This document shows, one piece after another, positions 26,013 through 34,701 of a stretch of DNA of 64,000 bases. This DNA comes from Rhizobium aethiopicum. GTDB lineage: Bacteria; Pseudomonadota; Alphaproteobacteria; Rhizobiales; Rhizobiaceae. The translations under genes and the position numbers were made by a program. The first letter of the stretch is position 1, and every line of letters starts with the position of its first letter. The stretch spans positions 1 through 64,000 of the forward strand of contig NZ_JACIFV010000015.1 of the NCBI RefSeq assembly GCF_014197535.1. Direction: 5' to 3'. The notes under the pieces were generated by a model. The model worked only from the letters and a program-made list of their open reading frames with translations, searched no databases and had not been told where the DNA came from.

Positions 26013-27008
26013 TTACTCTCCTGCTTGCAACTTGCCGGCCTGATAGGCTTCGTAAAGCTCATCGAGACGGCGTGAAATGTAAGCGCCGAAATCCGGCGCG
26101 TCGCCGGTTTTCAACGCGATCGTGAAGGAATTGCCGGCGCTCTTGATTCGGCCGGCAATCTTGCCGCCGCTCTTCGGCTTCCAGTCATATTCCGTGGGCT
26201 CCGGCTTCGCATCTTTCCTGGCAACTTCGGCGACCAACAGCTCGAATCGGCGGTCGCTCTCCTCCGCCTTGAACCGATCCGAGGCGATGAGCTTCGCAAG
26301 CCGCGCCACCGTCGTCCCATTCCAGTCCTGGGCAAGCGCCACCCACTTGCGTCGTCCGATACCGGGTGCGTCCCCCACCGACCTGATGATTTCGGCCGGA
26401 ATGGCCTTGGCGACCGACAACAGTTTCGATAGCTCGGTCTTATCGGTGGACAGCGCCTTCATGATAACGGGACGCTCAAAGCCCTTGAGCTCGAGATTGA
26501 GAGCAAAGACGGCACGTTCGATATAGGAAAGGTTCCGGCGCGCCGAATTCTCGATGCCCTGCGCAATGACGACATCGGTGTCGTCGAGCTGACGGACGAT
26601 CGCCTGCACCTTACGCCCGAGCAGCTTGACGGCCTGCAGCCGGCGATGGCCGTAGGCGATCTGGTAACGCTCGCCGTCTTCGGGATGGCGTCGAACAAGG
26701 ATCGGCACTTCCTGGCCATTGTCGGCAATCGACTGCACCAGCTCGTCCTCGCGATCGAGCGGCTGGTCGGCAAGGCGATCGCGGACGAAGGATGAATCGA
26801 TCAGGTCGGGATCGAGTTCGACGATGCGCTCGCCGGAGAGCAAAGCCTCCTGCATCGCCCTGCTCTCCTCCTCCATGCGGCCAAGGGTCAGCGCCATTGT
26901 CCGAACCGGACCAGCCGATCCGCGCGAAGAAGGCTCCTCGTAGTTGGCCGCGGCCAACTCCTGCGCTGTATCGTCGAAAAGACCTTTCAGGCGATCGCGT
27001 CTGCTCAT
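26013..27008 (-). CDS. repB: Plasmid partitioning protein RepB (ParB family)
   Basis: A 331-residue ParB-type centromere-binding protein. The N-terminal ParB/Sulfiredoxin domain has VPILVRRHPEDGERYQIAYG and GHRRLQAVKLLG; a central HTH follows (TELSKLLSVAKAIPAEIIRS), and the C-terminus dimerises. It binds parS and works with RepA to segregate the plasmid and to repress the operon. It overlaps repA by four bases (ATGA). One parS palindrome (26943-26958) lies in its own coding sequence, where it encodes residues 17-22 (ELAAAN). Confidence 0.95.
   Translation of the reverse strand: MSRRDRLKGLFDDTAQELAAANYEEPSSRGSAGPVRTMALTLGRMEEESRAMQEALLSGERIVELDPDLIDSSFVRDRLADQPLDREDELVQSIADNGQEVPILVRRHPEDGERYQIAYGHRRLQAVKLLGRKVQAIVRQLDDTDVVIAQGIENSARRNLSYIERAVFALNLELKGFERPVIMKALSTDKTELSKLLSVAKAIPAEIIRSVGDAPGIGRRKWVALAQDWNGTTVARLAKLIASDRFKAEESDRRFELLVAEVARKDAKPEPTEYDWKPKSGGKIAGRIKSAGNSFTIALKTGDAPDFGAYISRRLDELYEAYQAGKLQAGE
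26943..26958. other. parS centromere-like palindrome inside repB
   Basis: GTTGGCCGCGGCCAAC is a perfect 16-base palindrome and fits the parS consensus of repABC plasmids (GTT, GC-rich centre, AAC). It sits in the 5' part of repB. An identical copy lies upstream of repA at 28318-28333. Confidence 0.88.
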
Positions 27009-28201
27009 GTGCGGCCCCAGGCTTTGTGAATGCCGGCAAGAACCTCGCCATTGGCAGCGTTGACCGATTCCAGCGCCCGATCATAGGTCGAGCGGCGCAC
27101 CTGCCCCTTCTCGATTTCAAAAAGCGTCTGTTTTGTCAGGCCGGCATCCGCGATTGCCGTCGATTTGAGAATGGTTGCCGTCAGCACGTCGTCGCCGAAG
27201 AGACTCCGTAGCAGCGCAACAATCTGCGACTGCGGCGCATCGAAGGGTTCGTGGCGGGTGACGACATATTTGATGAAGTCGTGCTGCAGGTCGCCGCCCG
27301 CCCTGCGAACCACGGAGAGAAGATCCGAGGTCATCAGCAGGAACTGCGACATGGAGGCGACATCGACCATTTGCGGGTGGATGGTGATGAGCAGCGACGT
27401 GGCGGCGCAAACGGCACCGAGGGTGAGGTAGCCGAGCTGCGGCGGGCAGTCGATCACCACCACGTCGTAATCGGCCTCGACCTCGGCAATGGCGACGCCG
27501 ACGCGACGGAAAAACAGCTCGGCCGGTTTCTGGCGGTCATTGAGCGCCCGCGGCGTCTCATGCTCGAACTCCATCAGTTCGAGATTGCCGGGCACCAGAT
27601 CGAGTCCGTCGAAATAGGTCTTGCGGACGATCTCCTTCAGCGGCTTACGAGCTGCATCGTAGCGAATGGCACCATACAGCGTATCGCCGTCTGAAAGATC
27701 GAATTCCGGCTGCACACCCAGCATGGAGGAGAGCGAGGCCTGCGGATCGAGATCGATCGCCAGCACCCGGTAACCCTCCAGCGCCAGATATTGCGCCAGA
27801 TAGAGCGTCGTCGTCGTCTTGGCCGAACCGCCCTTGAAATTGGTGACGGCGACCGTCTGCAGCTTTTCGCCGGGGCGTCGCCACGGGAGGTAGCTCAGCG
27901 CATCCTTCGGCTTGAGATTCGCCATATAATGGCGCAATTCATTGATCTGCCCGAGCGTATAGGAGCGTCGACCATTCGAGGAAAGTTCCGGCTGCGGCCC
28001 CTTGCCATCCAGCGAAAGCTGACGAAGATACCCGTCAGAAACGCCGATCATTTGGGCGGCTTCGCCGGAAGAGAATGTGCGCAGCGTCTTCTGCGCAAGC
28101 GGCGGAAACAGCTTGTCGCGGAGGAGCTTCAGCTGCCGCGAAAGCTGGTTCGCATGCCGCTCGATCCGCACGTCTGTCGTCGATACGCTAATGTTGTCCA
28201 A
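27005..28201 (-). CDS. repA: Plasmid partitioning protein RepA (ParA family ATPase)
   Basis: A 398-residue Walker-type partition ATPase. An N-terminal HTH region carries SSGEAAQMIGVSDGYLRQL; the deviant Walker A is NFKGGSAKTTTT, Walker A' is AIDLDPQASLSS, and Walker B is DVVVIDCPPQLGYLT. It drives plasmid segregation with RepB and represses repABC. There is no ATG near the family N-terminus. I chose the TTG at 28201 because AAGGA lies nine bases upstream; the TTG at 28210 overlaps that site. It is the first gene of repABC, with an inverted repeat 14 bases upstream. Confidence 0.93.
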   Translation of the reverse strand: MDNISVSTTDVRIERHANQLSRQLKLLRDKLFPPLAQKTLRTFSSGEAAQMIGVSDGYLRQLSLDGKGPQPELSSNGRRSYTLGQINELRHYMANLKPKDALSYLPWRRPGEKLQTVAVTNFKGGSAKTTTTLYLAQYLALEGYRVLAIDLDPQASLSSMLGVQPEFDLSDGDTLYGAIRYDAARKPLKEIVRKTYFDGLDLVPGNLELMEFEHETPRALNDRQKPAELFFRRVGVAIAEVEADYDVVVIDCPPQLGYLTLGAVCAATSLLITIHPQMVDVASMSQFLLMTSDLLSVVRRAGGDLQHDFIKYVVTRHEPFDAPQSQIVALLRSLFGDDVLTATILKSTAIADAGLTKQTLFEIEKGQVRRSTYDRALESVNAANGEVLAGIHKAWGRT

Positions 28202-28214
28202 AACACCCAATCCT

Positions 28215-28261
28215 TTTCGATGCGCTTTTCTGTCAACATAGCGTCAAAAAGCGTATCGAAA
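28215..28261. promoter_or_regulatory. Inverted repeat in the repABC promoter (probable RepA/RepB operator)
   Basis: The arms TTTCGATGCGCTTTT (28215-28229) and AAAAGCGTATCGAAA (28247-28261) match at 14 of 15 positions, with a 17-base spacer. It lies immediately upstream of repA, where RepA, helped by RepB, is known to repress the operon in related plasmids. Confidence 0.65.
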
Positions 28262-28317
28262 GTGACACGATTCGGGATTTACGGCAACAATAGGGGTCAA
28301 GCCGCCGTGGCGCGCGA

Positions 28318-28333
28318 GTTGGCCGCGGCCAAC
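28318..28333. other. parS palindrome upstream of repA
   Basis: A second perfect GTTGGCCGCGGCCAAC, about 117 bases upstream of the repA start and between repA and the divergent cobF gene. Even the adjacent bases (GAGTTGG...CCAACTCC) are similar to the copy in repB. Confidence 0.88.
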
Positions 28334-28403
28334 TCCCTGCCCCGCCCTTGCGGCCAGCCCGGTTTTTCGGCAATACCGCTTGGCCACACGGGGAAATATC
28401 CGC

Positions 28404-29168
28404 TTGAAGCATATCAATATCATCGGAATCGGCACGGGCAATCCGGAGCACGTCACCATACAGGCGATCAAGGCGATGAACGCCGCCGAGGTGATCTTCC
28501 TGCCGCTCAAGGGCGCCGGCAAAGAAGAGCTCGCCGAGATCCGGCGGGAGATCTGCGAGCGTTATGTCACCCGCTCAGGCGTCCGGATCGCGGAATTCGA
28601 GGTGCCGCAAAGGCAGACCGCAGACAGAAGCTACTCACAAAGCGTCGATGCCTGGCACGGCGAGATCGCCAATATCTATGGAGAATTGATTTCGGGGCTG
28701 CCGGACGGCGGCACCGGCGCCTTTCTCATCTGGGGTGATCCCAGTCTTTACGACAGCACGATCCGCATCATCGAACGCGTGCGCCAAGCAAACAGCATTG
28801 AATTCGACTACAGCGTCGTTCCCGGCATCACCAGCATCCAGGCTTTGGCGGCCAGCCACAAAATCCCGCTCAACCTCGTCGGCAAGCCGGTCGAGATCAC
28901 CACTGGGCGGCAGCTGGCGCGGGATGGACTTCGCGGCGGCAGCACGGTTGTCATGCTCGATGGCGAACAGGCTTTTGCGAAGATCGACGATGCCGACGCC
29001 GAGATCTTCTGGGGCGCCTATCTCGGCACTCAGGACGAGATCATCCGATCGGGGCGGCTCGCAGACATCGCGGCCGATATTCAGGCGCTGCGGACCGAGG
29101 CGAGACAGCGGCACGGCTGGATCATGGACATATATCTTTTACGCAAGGGACGCGACTTCGAGGAATAG
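28404..29168 (+). CDS. cobF: Precorrin-6A synthase (deacetylating) CobF
   Basis: A 254-residue SAM-dependent corrin C1-methyltransferase of the aerobic vitamin B12 pathway, which makes precorrin-6A with loss of acetate. The tetrapyrrole methylase fold shows in INIIGIGTGNPEHVT, FLIWGDPSLYDST and DYSVVPGITSIQALAA. The start is probably the TTG at 28404 (GGGGA about nine bases upstream); another TTG is at 28380. It is the first gene of cobFGHIJ and divergent from repA, and shares its upstream region with a parS site. I saw no cobalamin riboswitch in that region. Confidence 0.92.
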   Translation: MKHINIIGIGTGNPEHVTIQAIKAMNAAEVIFLPLKGAGKEELAEIRREICERYVTRSGVRIAEFEVPQRQTADRSYSQSVDAWHGEIANIYGELISGLPDGGTGAFLIWGDPSLYDSTIRIIERVRQANSIEFDYSVVPGITSIQALAASHKIPLNLVGKPVEITTGRQLARDGLRGGSTVVMLDGEQAFAKIDDADAEIFWGAYLGTQDEIIRSGRLADIAADIQALRTEARQRHGWIMDIYLLRKGRDFEE

Positions 29169-29231
29169 CCGCCGCCGTCATGTTTTGCCGCACAGGCCGC
29201 GATCATGTAAGGGATGATCAGAGGATTGAGA

Positions 29232-30611
29232 ATGGGCACGAAGGCCGCCAAGGCAATCGACAGGACAGACGAGGCGGATCTCGATGATCGGCCGCCGGCG
29301 AAGCAACGCCCGCGCGGCGCCTGTCCGGCCCTTGCCGCACCGATGCCGACCGGCGACGGGTTGCTCGTACGACTGCGTCCGGCCGGTGGCGCCTTGACGC
29401 TGGCGCAATTCTCAGCGCTTGCCCGCTCGGCTGCGGAGCATGGAAACGGCATCGTGGAAATCACCGCGCGCGGCAACCTGCAGATCCGCGGACTACGGGC
29501 CGAGACCGTGAGACGTCTCACCGCCGATATTGATGCCGCCGGGATCGCCGTGCCGGACGGGCCGGCCATCGAAATATCGCCGCTGCACGGCATCGATCCC
29601 GAGGAAACGGGCGATCCGGAAGCGCTGGAAAAAACCTTGCGCAGCAAGCTCGCAGAGCTGCTCGCCTCGCCGCGGCTCGCGCCGAAACTCTCGCTCATCA
29701 TCGACGGCGGCGGCGCATTCGGTTTGTCGGCGCTCTCGGCCGACATCCGTATCGTCGCACAGCCCGGCGCACAATGGCTCGTGACGATCAACGGCGACGG
29801 CGAGACGGCAACGCCGGTCGCGAAGGGCCCCATGGAGACAGCAATATCAGCCGTTGGCGAGATTCTCGATCTTCTGGCGGTGGGGCAGAGCAGGCGGGCG
29901 AGGGACATCGATCCGGCCCTTCTGCGGGCGCGGTTTCCCGCTATGGACGCCATCCGATTTCGTCCGTCGCATCAAGAACAAACGCCGCTTTCCGGCTTGC
30001 ACCGACTGAAGAACGGGAAACACGTGCTTGGCGTGCGGCCGGAATTCGGCCAGATGAGGGCGCCCGATCTGACCGCCCTGCTCGACGACGCAAAAACTCA
30101 TGGCGCAACAGCCATCCGGCTTGCGCCCGGCCGCGGCTTCTTCTTCACCGGCTTTCCGGCAGATGCGGCGCCGGCTCTGCAGATCACCGCGAGCAACCTT
30201 GGCTTTACCGTGCAACCCGGCGAGAAAAGCGAATATGTCGCTGCCTGCGCCGGCGCCGGCGCCTGCGGCTCCGCTTTCTACGAGACGAGAGCCATGGCGC
30301 GCCGCCTCATTGCCGCAGCACCCGTTCTCTTCGACGGATCTCTGACGATCCATCTCTCCGGCTGTTCGAAAGGCTGCGCCCATGCCGGGCCGGCGCTGAC
30401 GCTGACCGGATCGGCGGATGGTTTCTGCCTCGTCATCAACGGCCTTGCCTCAGATCTACCGGATGAACGGATCGCTGGCGGTCGGATCGATTTCGCTATA
30501 GAGAGGCTCGCCCGGTCCATCGAAGACAACAGGAGCGCTGGCGAATCGGCCGCCGCCTGCCTTACACGGCTTGGCGCAACCAGCGTTTCGAAGGCGCCGC
30601 GACAGGAATAG
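29232..30611 (+). CDS. cobG: Precorrin-3B synthase CobG
   Basis: A 459-residue member of the nitrite/sulfite reductase-like family that hydroxylates and ring-modifies precorrin-3A using O2. It has two ferredoxin-like half domains. The Cys set for the 4Fe-4S cluster is visible in AACAGAGACGSAFYE and SGCSKGCAHAG. ATG 29232 follows AGAGGATTGAG, better than the upstream ATG 29214. Its presence marks the aerobic (O2-dependent) route to cobalamin. It starts 63 bases after cobF and ends two bases before cobH. Confidence 0.92.
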   Translation: MGTKAAKAIDRTDEADLDDRPPAKQRPRGACPALAAPMPTGDGLLVRLRPAGGALTLAQFSALARSAAEHGNGIVEITARGNLQIRGLRAETVRRLTADIDAAGIAVPDGPAIEISPLHGIDPEETGDPEALEKTLRSKLAELLASPRLAPKLSLIIDGGGAFGLSALSADIRIVAQPGAQWLVTINGDGETATPVAKGPMETAISAVGEILDLLAVGQSRRARDIDPALLRARFPAMDAIRFRPSHQEQTPLSGLHRLKNGKHVLGVRPEFGQMRAPDLTALLDDAKTHGATAIRLAPGRGFFFTGFPADAAPALQITASNLGFTVQPGEKSEYVAACAGAGACGSAFYETRAMARRLIAAAPVLFDGSLTIHLSGCSKGCAHAGPALTLTGSADGFCLVINGLASDLPDERIAGGRIDFAIERLARSIEDNRSAGESAAACLTRLGATSVSKAPRQE

Positions 30612-30613
30612 GA

Positions 30614-31246
30614 ATGCCAGACTACGATTACATCCGCAGCGGCGACGCGATCTACGAGCGTTCCTTCGCGATCATCCGCGCCGAGGCAGATCTTTCGCCT
30701 TTCACCGAAGACGAGGCTGAAATCGCCGTTCGCATGATCCATGCCTGCGGGCTCGTGGAAGCGGCGAAGCATTTCGTCTTTTCCACCGATTTCGTCAGCA
30801 CCGCGCGCGACGCGCTGAAGGCCGGCGCGCCGATTTTCTGCGATGCGGAAATGGTGTCGCACGGCGTCACACGGGCGCGGCTGCCGGCGCTGAACGAGGT
30901 GATCTGCACGTTGCGCGATCCCGCAACGCCGGAGCGCGCACGCGAGATCGGCAATACACGCTCGGCCGCCGCCATGCATCTCTGGCTCGATCGGCTCGGC
31001 GGGAGCATTGTCGCGATCGGCAACGCGCCGACCGCGCTCTTCCATCTTCTCGAACTCCTGCGCGACGGCGCGCCGAAACCGGCGGCGATCCTCGGCATGC
31101 CCGTCGGGTTCGTCGGCGCGGCGGAATCGAAGGATGCGCTGGCGGAAAATTCCTATGGCGTTCCCTTCGCCATCGTGCGCGGCCGGCTCGGTGGCAGCGC
31201 CATGACGGCGGCCGCCATCAATGCGCTGGCGAGGCCGGGCCTATGA
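30614..31246 (+). CDS. cobH: Precorrin-8X methylmutase CobH
   Basis: A 210-residue enzyme that moves a methyl group from C11 to C12 to form hydrogenobyrinate. Family motifs are MIHACGLVEAAKHFVFS, DAEMVSHGVTRARLP (catalytic His), NAPTALFHLLELL and MPVGFVGAAESKDAL. It starts two bases after cobG and overlaps cobI by four bases, so translation is coupled. Confidence 0.95.
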   Translation: MPDYDYIRSGDAIYERSFAIIRAEADLSPFTEDEAEIAVRMIHACGLVEAAKHFVFSTDFVSTARDALKAGAPIFCDAEMVSHGVTRARLPALNEVICTLRDPATPERAREIGNTRSAAAMHLWLDRLGGSIVAIGNAPTALFHLLELLRDGAPKPAAILGMPVGFVGAAESKDALAENSYGVPFAIVRGRLGGSAMTAAAINALARPGL

Positions 31247-31974
31247 CGACACCAGGCCGTCTCATCGGCGTCGGCACGGGTCCCGGCGACCCGGAGCTTC
31301 TGACCCTCAAGGCCGTGCGCGCCATCGAACGCGCGGATGTCATCGCTTACTTTGCCAAGCAGGGCAGGGGCGGTAACGGCAAGGCGATCGTCGAGCCGTT
31401 GTTGAAACCTTGGGTCACTCTGCTGCCGCTCTACTATCCCGTCACCACCGAGATCGACAAGAATGACGAACGCTATCAGAGCCTGATTACCGAGTTCTAC
31501 GACCGGTCTGCAAGAGACATCGCCGGGCATCTCGACGCCGGGCGCACCGTCGCCGTTCTCAGTGAAGGCGACCCGCTCTTCTACGGCTCCTATATGCACC
31601 TGCATGTCAGGCTTTCCACGCACTACCCTACCGAAGTGATCCCCGGCATCAGCGCCATGTCGGGCTGCTGGTCGCTGGCCGGCATGCCGATTGTCCAGGG
31701 CGACGACGTGCTTTCCGTACTGCCCGGTACGATGGCCGAGAGCGAACTGACGCGCCGCCTTGTCGATACGCAAGCTGCCGTCATCATGAAGGTCGGCCGC
31801 AATCTGCCGAAGATCCGCCGGGCGCTTTCGGCAGCCGGCCGGCTAGCGGACGCCGTCTATGTCGAGCGCGGCACTATGGCGAATGCGGCGATGGAAAAGC
31901 TTGCCGACAGGAGCGACGGCGATGCGCCCTATTTCTCGCTCGTGCTGGTGCCGGGCTGGGAGGGCAGCCGATGA
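31243..31974 (+). CDS. cobI: Precorrin-2 C20-methyltransferase CobI
   Basis: A 243-residue SAM-dependent tetrapyrrole methylase that adds the C20 methyl group to give precorrin-3A. Motifs include GVGTGPGDPELLTLKAVRAI, VAVLSEGDPLFYGSYMHL and VIPGISAMSGCWS. It overlaps cobH and cobJ by four bases each (ATGA type). Confidence 0.94.
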   Translation: MTTPGRLIGVGTGPGDPELLTLKAVRAIERADVIAYFAKQGRGGNGKAIVEPLLKPWVTLLPLYYPVTTEIDKNDERYQSLITEFYDRSARDIAGHLDAGRTVAVLSEGDPLFYGSYMHLHVRLSTHYPTEVIPGISAMSGCWSLAGMPIVQGDDVLSVLPGTMAESELTRRLVDTQAAVIMKVGRNLPKIRRALSAAGRLADAVYVERGTMANAAMEKLADRSDGDAPYFSLVLVPGWEGSR

Positions 31975-32735
31975 GTGGCAGGCTTTTCGTCATCGGCACC
32001 GGTCCCGGCAATCCCGAGCAGATGACGCCGGAAGCGCTGGCCGCCGTCGAGGCGGCGACGGATTTCTTCGGCTACGGACCTTATCTCGACCGGCTGCAGC
32101 TCCGCTCCGATCAGCTGCGGCATGCGTCTGACAATCGGGAGGAGCTCGACAGGGCAGGGGCGGCGCTTTCCATGGCAGCGGATGGCGCCAACGTCTGTAT
32201 CGTCTCCGGCGGCGATCCCGGTGTCTTCGCCATGGCCGCTGCCGTCTGCGAGGCGATCGAGAATGGGCCGGCGGCGTGGCGCGCCGTCGATCTTACCGTG
32301 CTGCCCGGCGTCACGGCAATGCTGGCGGTGGCCGCAAGAGCTGGGGCGCCGCTTGGCCACGATTTCTGCGCAATATCACTATCAGATAACTTAAAGCCTT
32401 GGAATATCATAGAAAACCGGTTGGGTCTGGCGGCAAAAGCGGGCTTCGTCATCGCGCTCTATAATCCGATCAGCCGGGCGCGGCCGTGGCAACTCGGCGA
32501 GGCTTTCAAGCTGCTGCGCGACTATCTGCCGGCAACGACCCCGGTGATTTTCGGGCGCGCGGCCGGGCGGGCAAACGAGCGCATTGCGGTGCAGCCGCTA
32601 TCGCAAGCGGATGCATCGATTGCCGATATGGCGACCTGCATCATCATCGGCTCCACCGAAACGCGGATCGTCGCCCGCTCCGGCAAGCCGGACCTGGTCT
32701 ACACGCCACGTTTCATGGCGGGGGGAAAGAGGTGA
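31971..32735 (+). CDS. cobJ: Precorrin-3B C17-methyltransferase CobJ
   Basis: A 254-residue SAM-dependent methylase that methylates C17 and contracts the ring to make precorrin-4. Motifs are VIGTGPGNPEQMTPEA, FFGYGPYLDRL, VSGGDPGVFAMAAA and VLPGVTAMLAVAARAG, with YNPISRARPWQL later. A run of AT-rich codons near 32380-32410 (SLSDNLKPWNI) stands out only slightly. Its 3' end overlaps the convergent cobK by 37 bases. Confidence 0.94.
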   Translation: MSGRLFVIGTGPGNPEQMTPEALAAVEAATDFFGYGPYLDRLQLRSDQLRHASDNREELDRAGAALSMAADGANVCIVSGGDPGVFAMAAAVCEAIENGPAAWRAVDLTVLPGVTAMLAVAARAGAPLGHDFCAISLSDNLKPWNIIENRLGLAAKAGFVIALYNPISRARPWQLGEAFKLLRDYLPATTPVIFGRAAGRANERIAVQPLSQADASIADMATCIIIGSTETRIVARSGKPDLVYTPRFMAGGKR

Positions 32736-33466
32736 TCGATCGCCGCAAGCGCCGCCTCGACGGTTTCGACCGATGTGATGATTGGCGACGGCGCACGCGC
32801 CACCATCATCACCTCGATGCCGAGCAGGCGCGCCGCCTCGATCTTTGCATAGGTGGCCGTGCCGCCGCTGTTCTTGGCAATGATGACATCGATATGATGC
32901 CGCCTCAGCAAAGTGCATTCGCTTTCCAGCGTAAAGGGACCGCGGTCGAGGATGTATTCGACATTTGCAAGCCGAAGCGGCCGTTCGACGGGATCAACGC
33001 TGCGGATGAGATAGTGATGTTGCGGCGCCGCTTCCGCGTGGTGAGCGCCCTGCCGGCCCGACGCCAGGAAGATACGTCGGGGAGATTGGCCGAGTGCCGC
33101 GATGGCCGCCGGGATGCTCTGCACGTCCCGCCAGCGATCGCCCGGCAGGCGTTGCCATTCGGGGCGACGCAGAGCGATCGCAGCGACAGCGGCAGCCTCG
33201 GCTGCGACGGCGGCATTTTTGGAAATTCGTTCGGCGAAAGGGTGCGTGGCGTCGATCAGCAGGCCGTAGCCGCCGGCTTTCAGAAGATCGGCCAGCGCCA
33301 TGGCACCGCCGAAACCACCGATACGGACCGGAACAGGCTGCACGGCCGGTTTCTCGGTACGTCCGGCAAGCGACAGCAGAACATCGCAATCATCACGCGC
33401 CGCGAGCGCTTCGGCGAGCAGGCGCGCCTCGGTGGTGCCGCCGAGGATCAGGATGCGAAGTCCCAT
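32699..33466 (-). CDS. cobK: Precorrin-6A reductase CobK
   Basis: A 255-residue NADPH-dependent reductase that makes precorrin-6B. Motifs are ILILGGTTEARLLAEAL at the N-terminus, LIDATHPFAERIS, and VIIAKNSGGTATYAKIEAA. It is the only gene of the cluster on the minus strand. It overlaps the end of cobJ by 37 bases, and its ATG (33466-33464) shares two bases with the cobL ATG. Any promoter or ribosome site for it must lie inside cobL; upstream of its ATG the complementary strand reads GAAAGACATCAGA, a weak GAAAG site. Confidence 0.93.
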   Translation of the reverse strand: MGLRILILGGTTEARLLAEALAARDDCDVLLSLAGRTEKPAVQPVPVRIGGFGGAMALADLLKAGGYGLLIDATHPFAERISKNAAVAAEAAAVAAIALRRPEWQRLPGDRWRDVQSIPAAIAALGQSPRRIFLASGRQGAHHAEAAPQHHYLIRSVDPVERPLRLANVEYILDRGPFTLESECTLLRRHHIDVIIAKNSGGTATYAKIEAARLLGIEVMMVARAPSPIITSVETVEAALAAIDHLFPPAMKRGV

Positions 33467-34697
33467 GTCTGATGTCTTTCCCACTTGCAACAAGCGCTGG
33501 CTGACTATTATCGGCATCGGCGAAGATGGTCCAGCAGGGCTGGGCGAGGAGGCGAAGAGGCTGATCGCGACCGCACCCACCGTCTTCGGCGGAGCGCGGC
33601 ACCATGCGCTTGCCGCATCGCTGATATCGGGCGAAAAGCTTGCCTGGCAGAGTCCCTTCGAGCGCTCGGTCGATGCCGTCCTTGAAAGGCGCGGCACGCC
33701 TGTCGTCGTGCTCGCCTCCGGCGATCCGTTTCTCTATGGCGTCGGCGCAACCCTCTGCCGCCGTGTCGCGGCCGAAGAGATGCGTGTCATTCCGGCGCCT
33801 TCGGCCTTCAGCCTTGCCGCGTCCCGGCTCGGCTGGCCGCAGCAGGACGTGACGACGATCTCGCTGCACGGACGCCCGCTCGACCTAGTCCGACCGCATC
33901 TGCACTCCGGGCGGCGCATCATTGCTCTGACCTCTGATGAGAAGGGACCCGGCGCGCTCGCAGCCTTGCTTGTCACCACCGGCTTCGGTCAGTCGAGACT
34001 TACCGTGCTAGAAGCCTTGGGCGGTGCGCGGGAACGGCAGAGATGCGTCGTGGCGGCGCATTTCGATCTCGCTGACATTGACCCTCTGAACGTCTGCGCG
34101 CTCGAGATCACGGCAGGGGAGGGGGCTCGCATCCTGTCTTTTGCCGCGGGTCTCGAGGATGATTTGTTCGAGCATGACGGTCAGATCACCAAACGCGAGA
34201 TCCGGGCGATGACGCTTTCGGCGCTTGCGCCACGTCACGGCGAACTGCTTTGGGATGTCGGCGCCGGCTCGGGATCGATCGGCATCGAATGGATGCTGTC
34301 TGATCCCAGCCTGAAGACGATCGCCGTCGAGCAATCGCCGCAGCGGGCGGCGCGGATTGCCCGCAATGCATCCGCCTTCGGCGTGCCGCATCTCGCCGTC
34401 GTCGAGGGTTCGGCGCCCGATGCGCTGCGAGGCCTGCCGGAACCGGATGTGATCTTCCTCGGCGGTGGCGGCAGTGAAGCTGATGTCATCGACATTGCCA
34501 TCGCCGCGCTGAAGCGGGGAGGGCGGCTCGTCGCCAATGCCGTGACGCTTGGCATGGAAGCGGTATTGATCGCCGAGCATGCAAAACGCGGCGGCTCCCT
34601 CACACGGATCGAAATATCGCGCGCTGCGCCGCTCGGCAGCATGAGCGGCTGGCGGCCGGCGATGCCGGTAACGCAATGGCGCTGGACGAAAGGATAA
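33465..34697 (+). CDS. cobL: Precorrin-6Y C5,15-methyltransferase (decarboxylating) CobL
   Basis: A 410-residue bifunctional enzyme. The N-terminal half (CobE/CbiE type: TIIGIGEDGPAGLGEEA, VLASGDPFLYGVGA) methylates C5, and the C-terminal half (CbiT type: REIRAMTLSALAP, LLWDVGAGSGSIGIEWML) methylates C15 and decarboxylates the C12 acetate. The long frame is open from 33300, but homology begins at the ATG 33465. That ATG and the ATG of divergent cobK overlap as CATG. Confidence 0.94.
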   Translation: MSDVFPTCNKRWLTIIGIGEDGPAGLGEEAKRLIATAPTVFGGARHHALAASLISGEKLAWQSPFERSVDAVLERRGTPVVVLASGDPFLYGVGATLCRRVAAEEMRVIPAPSAFSLAASRLGWPQQDVTTISLHGRPLDLVRPHLHSGRRIIALTSDEKGPGALAALLVTTGFGQSRLTVLEALGGARERQRCVVAAHFDLADIDPLNVCALEITAGEGARILSFAAGLEDDLFEHDGQITKREIRAMTLSALAPRHGELLWDVGAGSGSIGIEWMLSDPSLKTIAVEQSPQRAARIARNASAFGVPHLAVVEGSAPDALRGLPEPDVIFLGGGGSEADVIDIAIAALKRGGRLVANAVTLGMEAVLIAEHAKRGGSLTRIEISRAAPLGSMSGWRPAMPVTQWRWTKG

Positions 34698-34701
34698 CGG
34701 G

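Noticed and set aside
28202..28403. Cobalamin riboswitch upstream of cobF
   Set aside because: I looked for the conserved B12-box pattern and did not see it; the region holds the repA operator-like repeat and parS instead. A covariance-model search would decide.
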